The notes: generated from the sequence alone by a model not told the origin. Counted from the first letter of the stretch, positions 40,349 through 49,812 are shown. The stretch: DNA of 64,000 bases from Natrinema altunense (GCF_000731985.1 NZ_JNCS01000002.1:310001-374000), one strand, 5' to 3'. Translations and numbers: made by a program.

Positions 40349-40723
40349 CTAGCCGGCGAAGCCGGACAGCGACCACTCCTCGTCGCCGTCCTCGTCCGCG
40401 ATACTCGGCGCGCTCACGAGCACGAACGCGCTTTCGCGGTCGCCGTTGCGGATCTGGCGCGTCGATTCGGGCGGTATCCACAGCGCGTCGCCGGTCTCCA
40501 TCGCGACCGGCTCGTCGTCGACGACGACCGTCGCCGTCCCCTCGATGAGAACGTAGACCTCCTCGTGATCGTTGTCCGTGTGGTCGTGGGGCTTGCTGTT
40601 CCAGCCGGGGTCACAGCGGGCGACCGTTACCCCCACCTGCTCGGTCTCGAGGGGATCGCTGAGAACGTGCATCGCGCTCGAGACCTGCTCGACCTCCTCG
40701 TAGTTGACCTTCCGGTATGTCAT
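40349..40723 (-). CDS. Cupin-domain protein
   Basis: 124-residue single-domain beta-barrel. Metal-binding cupin motif 1 shows as PHDHTDNDHEEVYVLIEG (His, His, Glu ligands) and motif 2 as ETGDALWIPPESTRQIRN. Family members include isomerases, dioxygenases and simple ligand binders; nothing here decides. Leaderless-type TATA (GGTTTTACTG) 25-30 nt upstream and a GAGGAG next to the ATG are both visible. Confidence 0.87.
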   Translation of the reverse strand: MTYRKVNYEEVEQVSSAMHVLSDPLETEQVGVTVARCDPGWNSKPHDHTDNDHEEVYVLIEGTATVVVDDEPVAMETGDALWIPPESTRQIRNGDRESAFVLVSAPSIADEDGDEEWSLSGFAG

Positions 40724-41275
40724 ATCTCCTCATTCACGAGGGCGACAGTAAAACCATACTATCGACGGCAATCGGATGTCGGGTCGGCAAGCCGGTCGGC
40801 GAGTCGGTCACGCGACCGGTAGCAGACGAGAGAGACGCTCTCCGCGGGACGGTGGCGTCTCGTCCTCGCCGACGGGAGTCCCCGTTGCACGTGGTGGCGT
40901 CCGTCGGAGGTGGGCCGAACACGCGTCGATCATCGGCGGGATCGACGCCTGTGCCGACGTGATCGAACTCGCGGTCGCCCTCGAGTGACCGAGACGCCGC
41001 TCGGCGAACGCGTCGCTGTGCCGTGGACGGCCGTTTCGATGCGGGTACCGACCGAACTGCGAAAACGACCGACCGATCGGCGACGCTCCGCCGTTCCCGT
41101 CCGACCCGAAGGTCCAGCGGCCCCGACCGATCGCCCCCGTTCTCTCGAGTGCGGTAATAACTCGGCTCGCTATAGCACTACGTGTTGTTAACAGAGAAGC
41201 CATCCAGCGCCCAGTGTTAATAATATCGACTTGTGAAATAATAACCCTTATACTTCGCTGGGACGACTCTCACGT
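40724..41275. other. Long intergenic region before the zinc importer
   Basis: 552 nt. The left edge holds the cupin promoter. At 40920-40988 a short open stretch ends in a stop codon and has strong haloarchaeal codon bias (encoding IIGGIDACADVIELAVALE), possibly the tail of a decayed gene. The last 110 nt are markedly AT-rich and contain GTTAATAATAT...AAATAATAAC, a loose inverted repeat (about 41216-41246), then the TATA of the znu-like operon. Confidence 0.5.
41246..41256 (+). promoter_or_regulatory. TATA box of the zinc importer operon
   Basis: CCCTTATACTT sits about 25 nt before the ATG, consistent with a leaderless transcript. The AT-rich loose inverted repeat directly upstream is a candidate site for a zinc-responsive regulator. 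Confidence 0.55.
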
Positions 41276-42307
41276 ATGAAGCTGACACGGCGTGCGCTGG
41301 TGACGGGGGGAACCGGCGCAGTCGCGACCGGAGCACTCGCCGGCTGCCTCGACGACGTCGGCAGCGCGAACGCGGCGTTCGACAGCGGGTACGCCGCCTT
41401 CTTCACCCTGTGGGACTGGGCCGACCGAGTGAGCGGCGACGCGGTCGACTTCCGGAATCCGATCGGAACCGGCCAGGCCGGACACGGCTGGTCACCGAGC
41501 GGCGATCTCACTCGAGACATCGCGGACGCCGGTGTGTTCGTCTACTTCGATACGCCCGAGTTCTCGTGGGCGCAGGACATCGCGGCGACGCTCGAGGCCG
41601 ACTACGACACGGTCACCGTGATCGACGGACTCGACGGGCTGGACGACCGCCTCCTCGGCTGGGATCACGAGGTCGATGCCGGCAATCAGCACGACGATAC
41701 CGACGGGCATCATCACGGAGCCGATGACCACGATGGACACGACCACGATCGGTCGTCGATCGATCCGCACGCCTGGCTCGATCCAGTCCTCGCACAGGAC
41801 ATCGTCGACACCATCGCTGATGGACTCGCAGCGGCGGACTCGGACAACGCCGAGACCTACGAGACCAACGCCGACGAGTACACCTCGGGCCTCGAGTCCC
41901 TCGACCGGACGTTGCGCGAACTGTTCGAGACGGCGGAGCGACGGCTCGCCGTCCTCGCCGGCCACGACTCCTTTACGTACCTTCAGGAGCGATACGGGTT
42001 CGAGCTTCACACGCCCGTCGGGGTCTCACCTCAGGAGAATCCGTCCGCCGAGGAAATCTCCGAAACGATCGATCTGGTCGATTCGAACGGGATCGAGACG
42101 ATCCTGTACGATCCCTTCGAGGCACCCACCAGCCAGTATCCGCCGCTCGTCGATACCATCCTCGAGGGGAGCAACGCCACCGACGCGATGCCGCTGACCC
42201 ACCTCTCGGGTACCCTCGCGAAGTGGCACGAGCAGGGGTGGGGCTACCGGACCCAGATGGAAGAAATAAACGTCCCCGCGTTCAGAGAGGCACTAGGCGC
42301 ACAGTGA
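41276..42307 (+). CDS. znuA: Zinc ABC transporter substrate-binding lipoprotein (ZnuA-like)
   Basis: 343 residues. A Tat lipoprotein signal (MKLTRRALVTGG, lipobox LAGC with Cys24) anchors it on the outer face of the membrane. Cluster A-I fold with a His/Asp-rich loop (DGHHHGADDHDGHDHD) before SSIDPHAWLDP, typical of zinc-specific binders, plus ligands in LAGHDSFTYLQ and the TILYDPF region. The stop overlaps the ATPase start (GTGA). Manganese is an alternative but the His loop favours zinc. Confidence 0.92.
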   Translation: MKLTRRALVTGGTGAVATGALAGCLDDVGSANAAFDSGYAAFFTLWDWADRVSGDAVDFRNPIGTGQAGHGWSPSGDLTRDIADAGVFVYFDTPEFSWAQDIAATLEADYDTVTVIDGLDGLDDRLLGWDHEVDAGNQHDDTDGHHHGADDHDGHDHDRSSIDPHAWLDPVLAQDIVDTIADGLAAADSDNAETYETNADEYTSGLESLDRTLRELFETAERRLAVLAGHDSFTYLQERYGFELHTPVGVSPQENPSAEEISETIDLVDSNGIETILYDPFEAPTSQYPPLVDTILEGSNATDAMPLTHLSGTLAKWHEQGWGYRTQMEEINVPAFREALGAQ

Positions 42308-43041
42308 CCGTCGTCAGCCTCGAGAACGTGACGTTTGCCTACGCCGAGCAGCCGGCCGTCAAAGACGTCTCGCTGACGGTCGAGGAGGGTGACTTTCTGG
42401 GGCTGGTCGGACCCAACGGGTCGGGGAAGACGACCCTCCTGCATCTCATGCTCGGCCTGCACAGTCCCGACAGCGGCTCGATCGAACTCTTCGGCGAGCC
42501 GGTCGCCGCGTTCGACGACGGCGAGCGGATCGGCTACGTCTCCCAGCAGGCGACCAGCCGCGGCGGCTCGATGCCGGTCACCGTCCGCGAAGCCGTCACC
42601 ATGGGCCGGTTCGCGCACGCGGGCCACGGGCGACTGACCGACGCGGACCGCGCGACCGTCGACGACGCGCTCGAGACGGTCGGCATCGCCGACCTGGCCG
42701 ACCGACAGGTCAACCAGCTCTCCGGCGGCCAACGCCAGCGGGCCTACATCGCACGCGCGCTGGCCTCCGAAGCGGACCTGCTGGCGTTGGACGAGCCGAC
42801 CGTCGGCGTCGACGCCGAATCCCGCGACGCGTTCTACCAGTTGCTCGAGTCGCTCAACGCGTCGGGGATCACGATCATTCTGATCGAACACGACATCGGC
42901 GTCGTCACGGATCGTGCAAACCGGATCGCCTGCATCAACACGGAGCTTTACCATCACGGTGACACCGAATCGTTCGTCGAAAGCGACGCCCTGACCGAGG
43001 CCTACGGTGCGACGGGCCAGGTCCTTCATCACCACCACTAA
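42304..43041 (+). CDS. znuC: Zinc ABC transporter ATP-binding protein
   Basis: 245 residues: Walker A GPNGSGKTT, Q-loop near YVSQQAT, signature LSGGQRQR, Walker B LLALDEPTVG, and H-loop IEHDIG. The start is a GTG at 42304 that overlaps the preceding stop codon as GTGA; no upstream codon gives family sequence. The C-terminus ends in four histidines (VLHHHH), which might bind zinc. It shares one base with the permease ATG. Confidence 0.94.
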   Translation: MTVVSLENVTFAYAEQPAVKDVSLTVEEGDFLGLVGPNGSGKTTLLHLMLGLHSPDSGSIELFGEPVAAFDDGERIGYVSQQATSRGGSMPVTVREAVTMGRFAHAGHGRLTDADRATVDDALETVGIADLADRQVNQLSGGQRQRAYIARALASEADLLALDEPTVGVDAESRDAFYQLLESLNASGITIILIEHDIGVVTDRANRIACINTELYHHGDTESFVESDALTEAYGATGQVLHHHH

Positions 43042-44060
43042 TGGGACGGATCGGACCTCTCCGCCGCCGACTCGAGCAGGTCGGGCTCGGACTGACCGCG
43101 ATCCTCGCGGTCGCGATGATCGGCCTGCTGACCGTCGATGCACTGCGATCGTACCCCTTCGCGGGCGGCCTCTACGACCAGGCCCGGATCGCGGGCCGAT
43201 TGCTCGACTCCCTCCTCGGGACGAACGTCTTCTCTCATCCGTTCATGTGGCGATCGATCGCGACCGGAATCCTGATCGGGGTCGTCGCGCCGCTGGTCGG
43301 CACCTACCTCGTCCACCGCGAGATGGCCCTGATCGGCGAGACGCTGGCTCACACGGCCTTCGCCGGGGTCGCCGTCGGTCTCCTCGTGAGCGCGACGACC
43401 GGCTGGGAGGGATCGCTCATGCTCGTCGCGCTCGTCGTGGGAATCCTCGGTGCCCTGGGCGTCCAGTGGCTGGCCGAGCGGACCAACACCTACGGCGACG
43501 TCCCGATCGCGATCATGCTGACCGGGAGCTTCGCCGTCGGGACGCTCATCATCAGCTACGGCCGCGGGATGAGCGGGTTCAACGTCGAGGGCTACCTCTT
43601 CGGGAACATCTCGGTCGTCACCCCGTCGGGGGCACGGCTGATGGCCGTCATCAGCGTCCTCGTCGTCGGCGTCATCGTCGCGACGTACAAACAGTTGCTT
43701 TTCATCACCTTCGACGAGCAGGCCGCCCGCGTCGCGCGGCTCAACGTCACCTGGTACAACACGCTGCTGATCGTGATGACGGCCATCGTCGTCGTCGGCG
43801 CGATGCAGATCCTCGGCGTCATCCTCGTCGCCGCGATGCTCGTCGTCCCCGTCGCCGCGGCAACGCAGGTCGCCCACAGCTTCCGGGAGACGCTCTCGCT
43901 GTCGATTCTCTTCGGGCAGGTGTCGGTTATCGGTGGCTTCGTGGTCTCGATCTCCCAGGGGCTGCCCACCGGCGGCTCGATCGTCGTCGTCGCCATCGCC
44001 TGTTACCTGCTCGCGATCCTCGCCTCGAGTCGATCGACGGCACCGATCTCGACGCACTGA
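43041..44060 (+). CDS. znuB: Zinc ABC transporter permease
   Basis: 339 residues with about nine hydrophobic helices of the ABC-3 family. The segment MALIGETLAHTAFAGVAVG is the conserved loop contacting the ATPase, and GYLFGNISVV is another family hallmark. The ATG overlaps the znuC stop (TAATG). The N-terminal 90 residues include one extra helix and a linker compared with compact ZnuB proteins. Confidence 0.93.
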   Translation: MGRIGPLRRRLEQVGLGLTAILAVAMIGLLTVDALRSYPFAGGLYDQARIAGRLLDSLLGTNVFSHPFMWRSIATGILIGVVAPLVGTYLVHREMALIGETLAHTAFAGVAVGLLVSATTGWEGSLMLVALVVGILGALGVQWLAERTNTYGDVPIAIMLTGSFAVGTLIISYGRGMSGFNVEGYLFGNISVVTPSGARLMAVISVLVVGVIVATYKQLLFITFDEQAARVARLNVTWYNTLLIVMTAIVVVGAMQILGVILVAAMLVVPVAAATQVAHSFRETLSLSILFGQVSVIGGFVVSISQGLPTGGSIVVVAIACYLLAILASSRSTAPISTH

Positions 44061-44298
44061 GTCCCGTCACGGTGGAAGGTCGCTTCGTAACCGGCCGACG
44101 CAGGCGGTACATCGAACGTCACCGTCCGGTTGCCATCCGTGTCAGTACGCGATGACGGAGACGGCTCGAATCCGAGCGGTGCGCTCCGGCGGCCAATCCC
44201 CGGCCGGAACCGTCGGCGGTCACGTGAATCCCGATTCGGTTCCCCGACGGCGGGAACATGCTACACCCTTAACAGCCTACTCCGCCAATCACCGACCG

Positions 44299-46410
44299 AT
44301 GGGACGGTTATCCACACTCTTCGATCCCGAGACCGTCGCCGTGGTCGGTGCGACCGACCGCGAGGGCGCAGTCGGACGGGCGATCCTCGAGAACCTCAAG
44401 GCGGGGTTCGACGGCGAGGTCGTCCCGATCAATCCCTCGCGCGACGAAGTGCTCGGGCTCGAGTGTTACGAAGATGTGCAGCACGCGCCGCCGATCGATC
44501 TGGCGGTGGTCGTCGTACCGCCCGATATCGTACTCGACTCGGTCCGCGAACTCGCCGCGGCGGGCACCGACGACATCGTCGTCATCACCGCCGGCTTTGC
44601 CGAGACGGGCGGGGACGGTGCCGAGCGCGAACGGCAACTGCGCGAGATCGCCACCGAGAACGACCTCAACGTCGTCGGCCCGAACAGCCTCGGGATCATG
44701 TCGACGCCCACGGGCATGAACGCCACGTTCGGCCCCGAGGACGCCCGTTCGGGTTCGATCTCTTTTATGAGCCAGTCCGGCGCGTTCATCACCGCCGTGC
44801 TGGACTGGGCCAACGAACAGGGGATCGGCTTTCAGGACGTGGTCTCGCTCGGCAACAAGACGGTCCTCGACGAGACGGACTTCGTCCGGGAGTGGGGCGA
44901 CGACCCCGAGACCGATGTCATCATCGGCTATCTCGAGGACATCGACGACGGACAGGGGTTCATCGAGGCCGCTCGCGAGGTGACGGCGGAGACGCCGATC
45001 GTCCTCGTCAAGTCCGGCCGCACGGACGCCGGTGCCCAGGCCGCGTCCTCACACACCGGCGCGATCGCCGGCAGCGAACGGGCGTACGAGGCCGGTCTCG
45101 AGCAGGCCGGCGTGCTCCGCGCCCGCTCGGTACAGGAACTGTTCGACTACGCGCGGGCGTTGGCCGGCCTGCCGGAGCCCGAATCCGACGGCGTCGCCGT
45201 TGTGACCAACGCCGGCGGTCCCGGCGTGCTCACGACCGACGCCGTCGGTGATTCGACCCTCGAGATGGCCAGTTTCACCGACGAGACGATCGACCGACTC
45301 GCCGCGGCGATGCCCGACGAGGCCAACGTCTACAACCCGATCGACGCGATCGGCGACGCCGACATCGAGCGCTTCGGCGAGGCCCTCGAGATCGCGCTCG
45401 AGGACCCGAACGTCGGCAGCGCGGTCGTCGTCGCCGCGCCGACCGCGGTGTTGCCCTACGACGACCTCGCCGAGAAGGTGATCGAGAAAGTCGAGACGCA
45501 CGATACGCCGGTCGTCACCTGCCTGATGGGCGGTAAACGCGCTCGCGACGCCGAGACGACGCTCCGGGAGTCCGGCATCCCGAATTACTTCGATCCCTCG
45601 CGGGCCGTCTCGGGGCTCGACGCGCTCGCCCGGTATCGGGACAGCAGCGAGCGGACGATCGACGAACCCCGGACGTTCGACGTCGACCGCGAGCGCGCTC
45701 GCGAGGTCCTCGAGCGCGCGCGACGACGGAACGACAACCGGCTCGGGGTCGAATCGATGGACCTGCTCGAGGCCTACGGCATCCCGACCCCACAGGGGGA
45801 GATCGTCGACGATCCCGACCGCGCACGGGAGGTCGCCGAGAGTATCGACGGCGATGTCGTCATGAAGATCGTCAGTCCCGACATCACCCACAAGTCGGAC
45901 ATCGGCGGCGTCAAAGTCGGCGTGGCCGCGGCCGACGTCTACGACGCCTACGAGGATATCGTCGCTCGAGCGCGCAACTACCAGCCCGACGCGACGATCA
46001 CCGGCGTCCAGGTACAGGAACTGCTCGACCTCGACGCGTCGACCGAGACCATCGTCGGCATGAATCGCGACCCGCAGTTCGGTCCGCTCTTGCTGTTCGG
46101 CCTCGGCGGCATCTTCGTCGAAATACTCGAGGACACCTCGGTTCGCGTGGCCCCGGTCGACGAAGGAACGGCCCGCGAGATGGTCGACGAGATCCAGGCT
46201 GCCCCGCTGTTGCGCGGCGCTCGCGGCCGCGAGCCCGCGGACGTCGACGGCGTCGTCGAAACGGTGCAGCGACTCTCACAGCTGGTGACTGACTTCCCGT
46301 CGATCCTCGAACTCGATATCAACCCGCTCGTAGCGGGCCCCGATGGCGTACAGGCGATCGACCTGCGACTCACCGTCGATCCGGACGAACTCGATACGGA
46401 GGAACCATGA
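44299..46410 (+). CDS. ADP-forming acetate/acyl-CoA synthetase (fused alpha-beta)
   Basis: 703 residues. Converts acyl-CoA, ADP and phosphate to the acid, ATP and CoA, the main archaeal acetate-forming route. Order: CoA-binding Rossmann domain (VAVVGATDREGAVG), succinyl-CoA-synthetase-like domain with phospho-His252 (SSHTGAIAG), then an ATP-grasp domain (about 480-700, KIVSPDITHKSDIGGVKVG and ELDINPLV). The start at 44299 is supported by a TATA-like CCCTTAACAG 25-30 nt upstream. It overlaps the next gene by ATGA. Confidence 0.93.
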   Translation: MGRLSTLFDPETVAVVGATDREGAVGRAILENLKAGFDGEVVPINPSRDEVLGLECYEDVQHAPPIDLAVVVVPPDIVLDSVRELAAAGTDDIVVITAGFAETGGDGAERERQLREIATENDLNVVGPNSLGIMSTPTGMNATFGPEDARSGSISFMSQSGAFITAVLDWANEQGIGFQDVVSLGNKTVLDETDFVREWGDDPETDVIIGYLEDIDDGQGFIEAAREVTAETPIVLVKSGRTDAGAQAASSHTGAIAGSERAYEAGLEQAGVLRARSVQELFDYARALAGLPEPESDGVAVVTNAGGPGVLTTDAVGDSTLEMASFTDETIDRLAAAMPDEANVYNPIDAIGDADIERFGEALEIALEDPNVGSAVVVAAPTAVLPYDDLAEKVIEKVETHDTPVVTCLMGGKRARDAETTLRESGIPNYFDPSRAVSGLDALARYRDSSERTIDEPRTFDVDRERAREVLERARRRNDNRLGVESMDLLEAYGIPTPQGEIVDDPDRAREVAESIDGDVVMKIVSPDITHKSDIGGVKVGVAAADVYDAYEDIVARARNYQPDATITGVQVQELLDLDASTETIVGMNRDPQFGPLLLFGLGGIFVEILEDTSVRVAPVDEGTAREMVDEIQAAPLLRGARGREPADVDGVVETVQRLSQLVTDFPSILELDINPLVAGPDGVQAIDLRLTVDPDELDTEEP

Positions 46411-47552
46411 CCGACACCGACTCAGAACCCGACTCCACGGACGCCGATCCCAGTACCGACACCGCCGACAGCGATCCCGCCGCCGCCAGCGGTGACTCCC
46501 AGACGCTGCTCGTCAGTTCGCTCGAGGCAAGCACCGGCAAGACGGCCATTACGCTGGCGCTCGCCCGCCTCGCGGCCGCCGACGGCGAGAGCGTCGGCTA
46601 CATGAAACCCAAAGGCACCCGACTGCAGAGCAACGTCGGGAAGACCTTAGACGAGGACCCGCTGCTCGCCCGGGAACTACTCGACCTCGACGCCGAGATG
46701 CACGACCTCGAGCCGGTGGTCTACTCGCCGACGTTCGTCGAGCAGGCGATCCGCGGCCGCGAGGACCCGGCCGAACTCCGCGACCGGGTCCGCGAGGCGT
46801 TCGAGACGCTCGCGGCGGATCACGACCGGCTGTTCGTCGAGGGCGGCGGCCGGTACGACGTTGGGGGGATCGTCGACCTCGCCGACGCCGATATCGCGAA
46901 TCTGTTGGACGCGCGCGTCCTGCTGGTCGCGCCCTACGAGATGCCGTCGGACGTCGACGACATCATCGCCGCCGCCGAGACGTTCGGCGACCGCCTCGCC
47001 GGTGTCGTCTTCAACGACGTTCCCGACGCGGTCTACGACAGCCTCGAGACGGACGTCGTCCCGTTCCTCGAGGGGCGAGGCATCCCCGTCTACGGCGTGC
47101 TCCCGAGCGAGCGGAAGCTGTCCGGCGTGACGGTCGCCGAACTCGCCGACGAACTCGGTGCCTCGACGCTCGTCGACGATGGACAGGACAACTACGTCGA
47201 ACGGTTTACCGTCGGCGCGATGGGACCCGACAGCGCCCTCCGGCACTTCCGGCGGACGAAAGACGCCGCCGTCATCACCGGCGGCGACCGCGCCGAGATC
47301 CACACTGCCGCGCTCGAGGCCCCTGGCATTCGCTGTCTCATCCTCACCGGTGGCCACCGCCCGTCGGGAGCGATCGTCGGCCAGGCCAGCGAGAAAGGCG
47401 TCCCGATCCTGTCGGTCCAGACGGATACGCTCACGACCGTCGAGCGCGCCGAGGATATCGTTCGCAGCGGGCGCACGCGGGATGCGGAGACCGTCGACCG
47501 GATGGAACGGCTGTTGTCCGATCACGCGGCCGTCGACTCGATTCTCGGGTAG
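46407..47552 (+). CDS. Phosphotransacetylase-like regulatory protein (CobB-like + DRTGG, no catalytic Pta domain)
   Basis: 381 residues. After an acidic 30-residue N-terminus comes a P-loop domain of the dethiobiotin-synthetase/CobB type (SLEASTGKTAITLAL, VEGGGRYDVGGIVDLA), then a DRTGG domain (residues about 240-350). These are the two N-terminal domains of long bacterial Pta; the catalytic phosphate acetyltransferase domain is absent. It is translationally coupled (ATGA) to the ADP-forming synthetase, so a nucleotide- or metabolite-sensing role over that enzyme is inferred. Confidence 0.87.
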   Translation: MTDTDSEPDSTDADPSTDTADSDPAAASGDSQTLLVSSLEASTGKTAITLALARLAAADGESVGYMKPKGTRLQSNVGKTLDEDPLLARELLDLDAEMHDLEPVVYSPTFVEQAIRGREDPAELRDRVREAFETLAADHDRLFVEGGGRYDVGGIVDLADADIANLLDARVLLVAPYEMPSDVDDIIAAAETFGDRLAGVVFNDVPDAVYDSLETDVVPFLEGRGIPVYGVLPSERKLSGVTVAELADELGASTLVDDGQDNYVERFTVGAMGPDSALRHFRRTKDAAVITGGDRAEIHTAALEAPGIRCLILTGGHRPSGAIVGQASEKGVPILSVQTDTLTTVERAEDIVRSGRTRDAETVDRMERLLSDHAAVDSILG

Positions 47553-47681
47553 GGCGTGCGTCCTGGATCGGGACGTAATCCGGCCCGGGCCGTCCCTCGG
47601 ATGAGTCGGCCGCGTCGTCTTCGCGTCGCTGACTGTCGTGTCTGACCAAAAGTTAAGAGTCCGCCACGCATGAGGCCAGTT

Positions 47682-47975
47682 ATGGACGACATTCCCCAAG
47701 AAATCACGTCTCTCGTCGGCCGCGAGGTGTACTCGAACAACGGCGTCTTCGTCGGCGAAGTCGAGGACCTTCGACTGAACGTCGACGGCGAAGCCGTCAC
47801 CGGTCTGGCGCTGGCGAAATTAAACGGCGAACTGTTCGCGGAGGAAGCCCGCAGCGGACAGGGTATCATCGTTCCCTACCGCTGGGTCCGCGCCGTCGGC
47901 GACGTCATCCTCATCAACGACGTGGTCGAGCGCGTCCGCGATCCCGACGAGGAAGAGGACGAACTGCTGGCCTGA
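47682..47975 (+). CDS. PRC-barrel domain protein
   Basis: 97 residues, one PRC-barrel (SLVGREVYSNNGVFVGEVED, then IIVPYRWVRAVGDVILI) with an acidic tail. Relative of the protein at 21472. ATG 47682 is favoured by a TATA-like AAAAGTTAAGAG about 28 nt upstream, giving a leaderless message. Biological role not established; convergent with the RCK-DHH gene. Confidence 0.87.
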   Translation: MDDIPQEITSLVGREVYSNNGVFVGEVEDLRLNVDGEAVTGLALAKLNGELFAEEARSGQGIIVPYRWVRAVGDVILINDVVERVRDPDEEEDELLA

Positions 47976-47996
47976 TTGCGGCCCCGCGTTCGCGAT

Positions 47997-49457
47997 TTAG
48001 CTTCCGTTCGAGCTTTCGCTGCTGCTTCCCTCGACGCCCATCGCGTCGAACAACGTCCGCTTGACCGCTTCCTCGGTCAGTTCGAGCAACGTGTCCCGCG
48101 TATCCTCCGAAATCTCGATCCCGGTGAAAATCCCCAGCGGGATCTCCGCGCTGGCCTGGGTCGAGTGGCCGGCCGTCTCGCCGATCTCGCCGTAGGCGTC
48201 GGCCAGCACCTTCCCGATGTTGATGCGGATGTCCTTCGACCGGCCGGCGAGGAAGATCGTCTCGTCGGCGATTCCGAACACCGCGGTCGTGGTGACGCCC
48301 TCGAGGTTCAGGAGGTGGCTGGCGGCCTGGGTCAGCGCCTCGCGGTCGCGGACGAAGCCGGCGTTGGAGACGAGATGGCTCCCCTGGACGTCCCGGTTCG
48401 TAATCGCCTCCGCGAGCACGTCGAGGGTTTCGGGGGACATCGACGGGGATTCGACCTGCTCGAGGGTATCGTGGTTGGCGAAGGGGTAGAGATAGGCGGC
48501 GGCGGTCAGGTCGGCGGGGGTCGTGTCGCGTTTGAAATCCAGGGTCTCCGCGCGGATGCCGTAGAGCAAGGCGGTCGCGACCTCCTCGGAGACGTTCATG
48601 TCGAACTCCTGGATGTACTTCGTCATGATCGTCGACGTCGAGGACATGTTCGGCCGGATGTCGACGAACTCGGGTTCGACCCCCTCCTCGGTCTCCGTTT
48701 CGTGATGATCGATCACGATGTCGACCGGCAGTTCCATCTCGCCCGAGGTCGCGTGATCGACCAGAGCGACGGTGTCGTAGACGGAGTGGTCCTCGATCTC
48801 GTCCCACTGAACGAGATCGATGCCGAGCAGGTTGACGAACGCCCGGTTCTCCTGGTGGCCGACATCGCCGAGATAGATGATGTCTGATTCGATGCCGAGG
48901 TGTGTCGCGATCGCCTGCAGCGCCGCGGCGCTGGCGATCGAGTCCGGATCGGGGCTGTCCTGGGTGATGATCGCCAGCCGCGTCGCCGTCTCCTCGACCA
49001 GATCGGCGAGTTTGCCGGCGTTGTACTCGAGTTCGCCCGACTCGAGAGCTCGCAGTGCGGATTCGGCGATGACGGAGGACGGGTTGATGACGATGTCGGC
49101 CCCGAGCTCCGAGAGTTCGTCGCCGGAGACGGGATCGCTCGCGCGGGCGACGATGAACTGATCGGCACCGCTCTCGCGGATGTGCTCGACGGCGCGTTTG
49201 TTCGATTCGACGTTCGAGGCGAGAATGAGGACGACGTCGCGGTCGGCCACCAGATCGGCGATCTCGGCGTCGCGAATGTCGGCCGTCTTGGCGTCCAGGT
49301 CCTGATCTCGCAGCGATTCGACGCGGCTGTCGTCGCGGTCGATGATGGAAACGTCTTTGCCCTGTTCGACGAGTTCCTCCGCGACCGCGTATCCCACGCT
49401 TCCACAGCCCAAGATAGCGTAGTCAGAAATTGACGAAATCGTAACCCCCGTGCTCAT
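47997..49457 (-). CDS. RCK (TrkA-N) domain fused to DHH-DHHA1 phosphoesterase
   Basis: 486 residues. Residues 10-135 are an NAD-type Rossmann RCK domain (YAILGCGSVGYAVAEEL). Residues about 150-330 form the DHH phosphoesterase with DSPDPDSIASA, VDHATSGE and VIDHHETE; residues 350-460 are the DHHA1 substrate-binding part (AGRSKDIRINIGKVL). Relatives include nanoRNases and cyclic-di-AMP phosphodiesterases; the RCK part would bind a nucleotide and gate activity. No membrane helix, so it is not a channel. ATG 49457 begins the conserved region. Confidence 0.9.
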   Translation of the reverse strand: MSTGVTISSISDYAILGCGSVGYAVAEELVEQGKDVSIIDRDDSRVESLRDQDLDAKTADIRDAEIADLVADRDVVLILASNVESNKRAVEHIRESGADQFIVARASDPVSGDELSELGADIVINPSSVIAESALRALESGELEYNAGKLADLVEETATRLAIITQDSPDPDSIASAAALQAIATHLGIESDIIYLGDVGHQENRAFVNLLGIDLVQWDEIEDHSVYDTVALVDHATSGEMELPVDIVIDHHETETEEGVEPEFVDIRPNMSSTSTIMTKYIQEFDMNVSEEVATALLYGIRAETLDFKRDTTPADLTAAAYLYPFANHDTLEQVESPSMSPETLDVLAEAITNRDVQGSHLVSNAGFVRDREALTQAASHLLNLEGVTTTAVFGIADETIFLAGRSKDIRINIGKVLADAYGEIGETAGHSTQASAEIPLGIFTGIEISEDTRDTLLELTEEAVKRTLFDAMGVEGSSSESSNGS

Positions 49458-49621
49458 TGCCCGAGTGGTCGGACCGGCAGCACTTAACGCTCCCGAAGGC
49501 TCCGATGGGATGAGAGTGTCCGCCCGACGACTCGAGTTCGAGGGTCGTCCCGCGTGGATCACTGCCACGGCGGCTGCCAAGGGAAACGTATTTGAACGAC
49601 CGAGGGAAAGTCGGAGGTACA

Positions 49622-49695
49622 GGGCCGGTAGCTCAGTCCGGCAGAGCGTCTGACTCTTAATCAGACGGTCGCGTGTTCAAATCGCGCCCGGCCCG
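49622..49695 (+). tRNA. tRNA-Lys (anticodon CTT)
   Basis: A 74-nt cloverleaf: acceptor GGGCCGG/CCGGCCC with discriminator G, anticodon stem TCTGA/TCAGA enclosing CTCTTAA, anticodon CTT (reads AAG). T-arm GCGTG-TTCAAAT-CGCGC. CCA is not encoded. CTTTT follows directly as a likely terminator. A TATA-like CGTATTTGA lies about 27-35 nt upstream. Confidence 0.95.
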
Positions 49696-49794
49696 CTTTT
49701 GCGACGACGACTCTCGCGAGGAGCGAAGCGGCGACAGCGATTTGAACGAGACCAGAAAGGCACAGCGACGCGAGCATTTACAGGCGGAGTGCAC

Positions 49795-49812
49795 AATCGC
49801 AGCCGGCCCGCT
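49795..49812 (+). repeat. Near copy of the tRNA-Lys 3' end
   Basis: 18 nt matching 49680-49697 (tRNA-Lys T-loop to discriminator plus CT) at 16 positions, 115 nt downstream in the same orientation. In between, GCGATTTGAAC (about 49737-49747) is the inverse of part of the tRNA T-arm. This looks like an attachment-site remnant. Confidence 0.55.
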
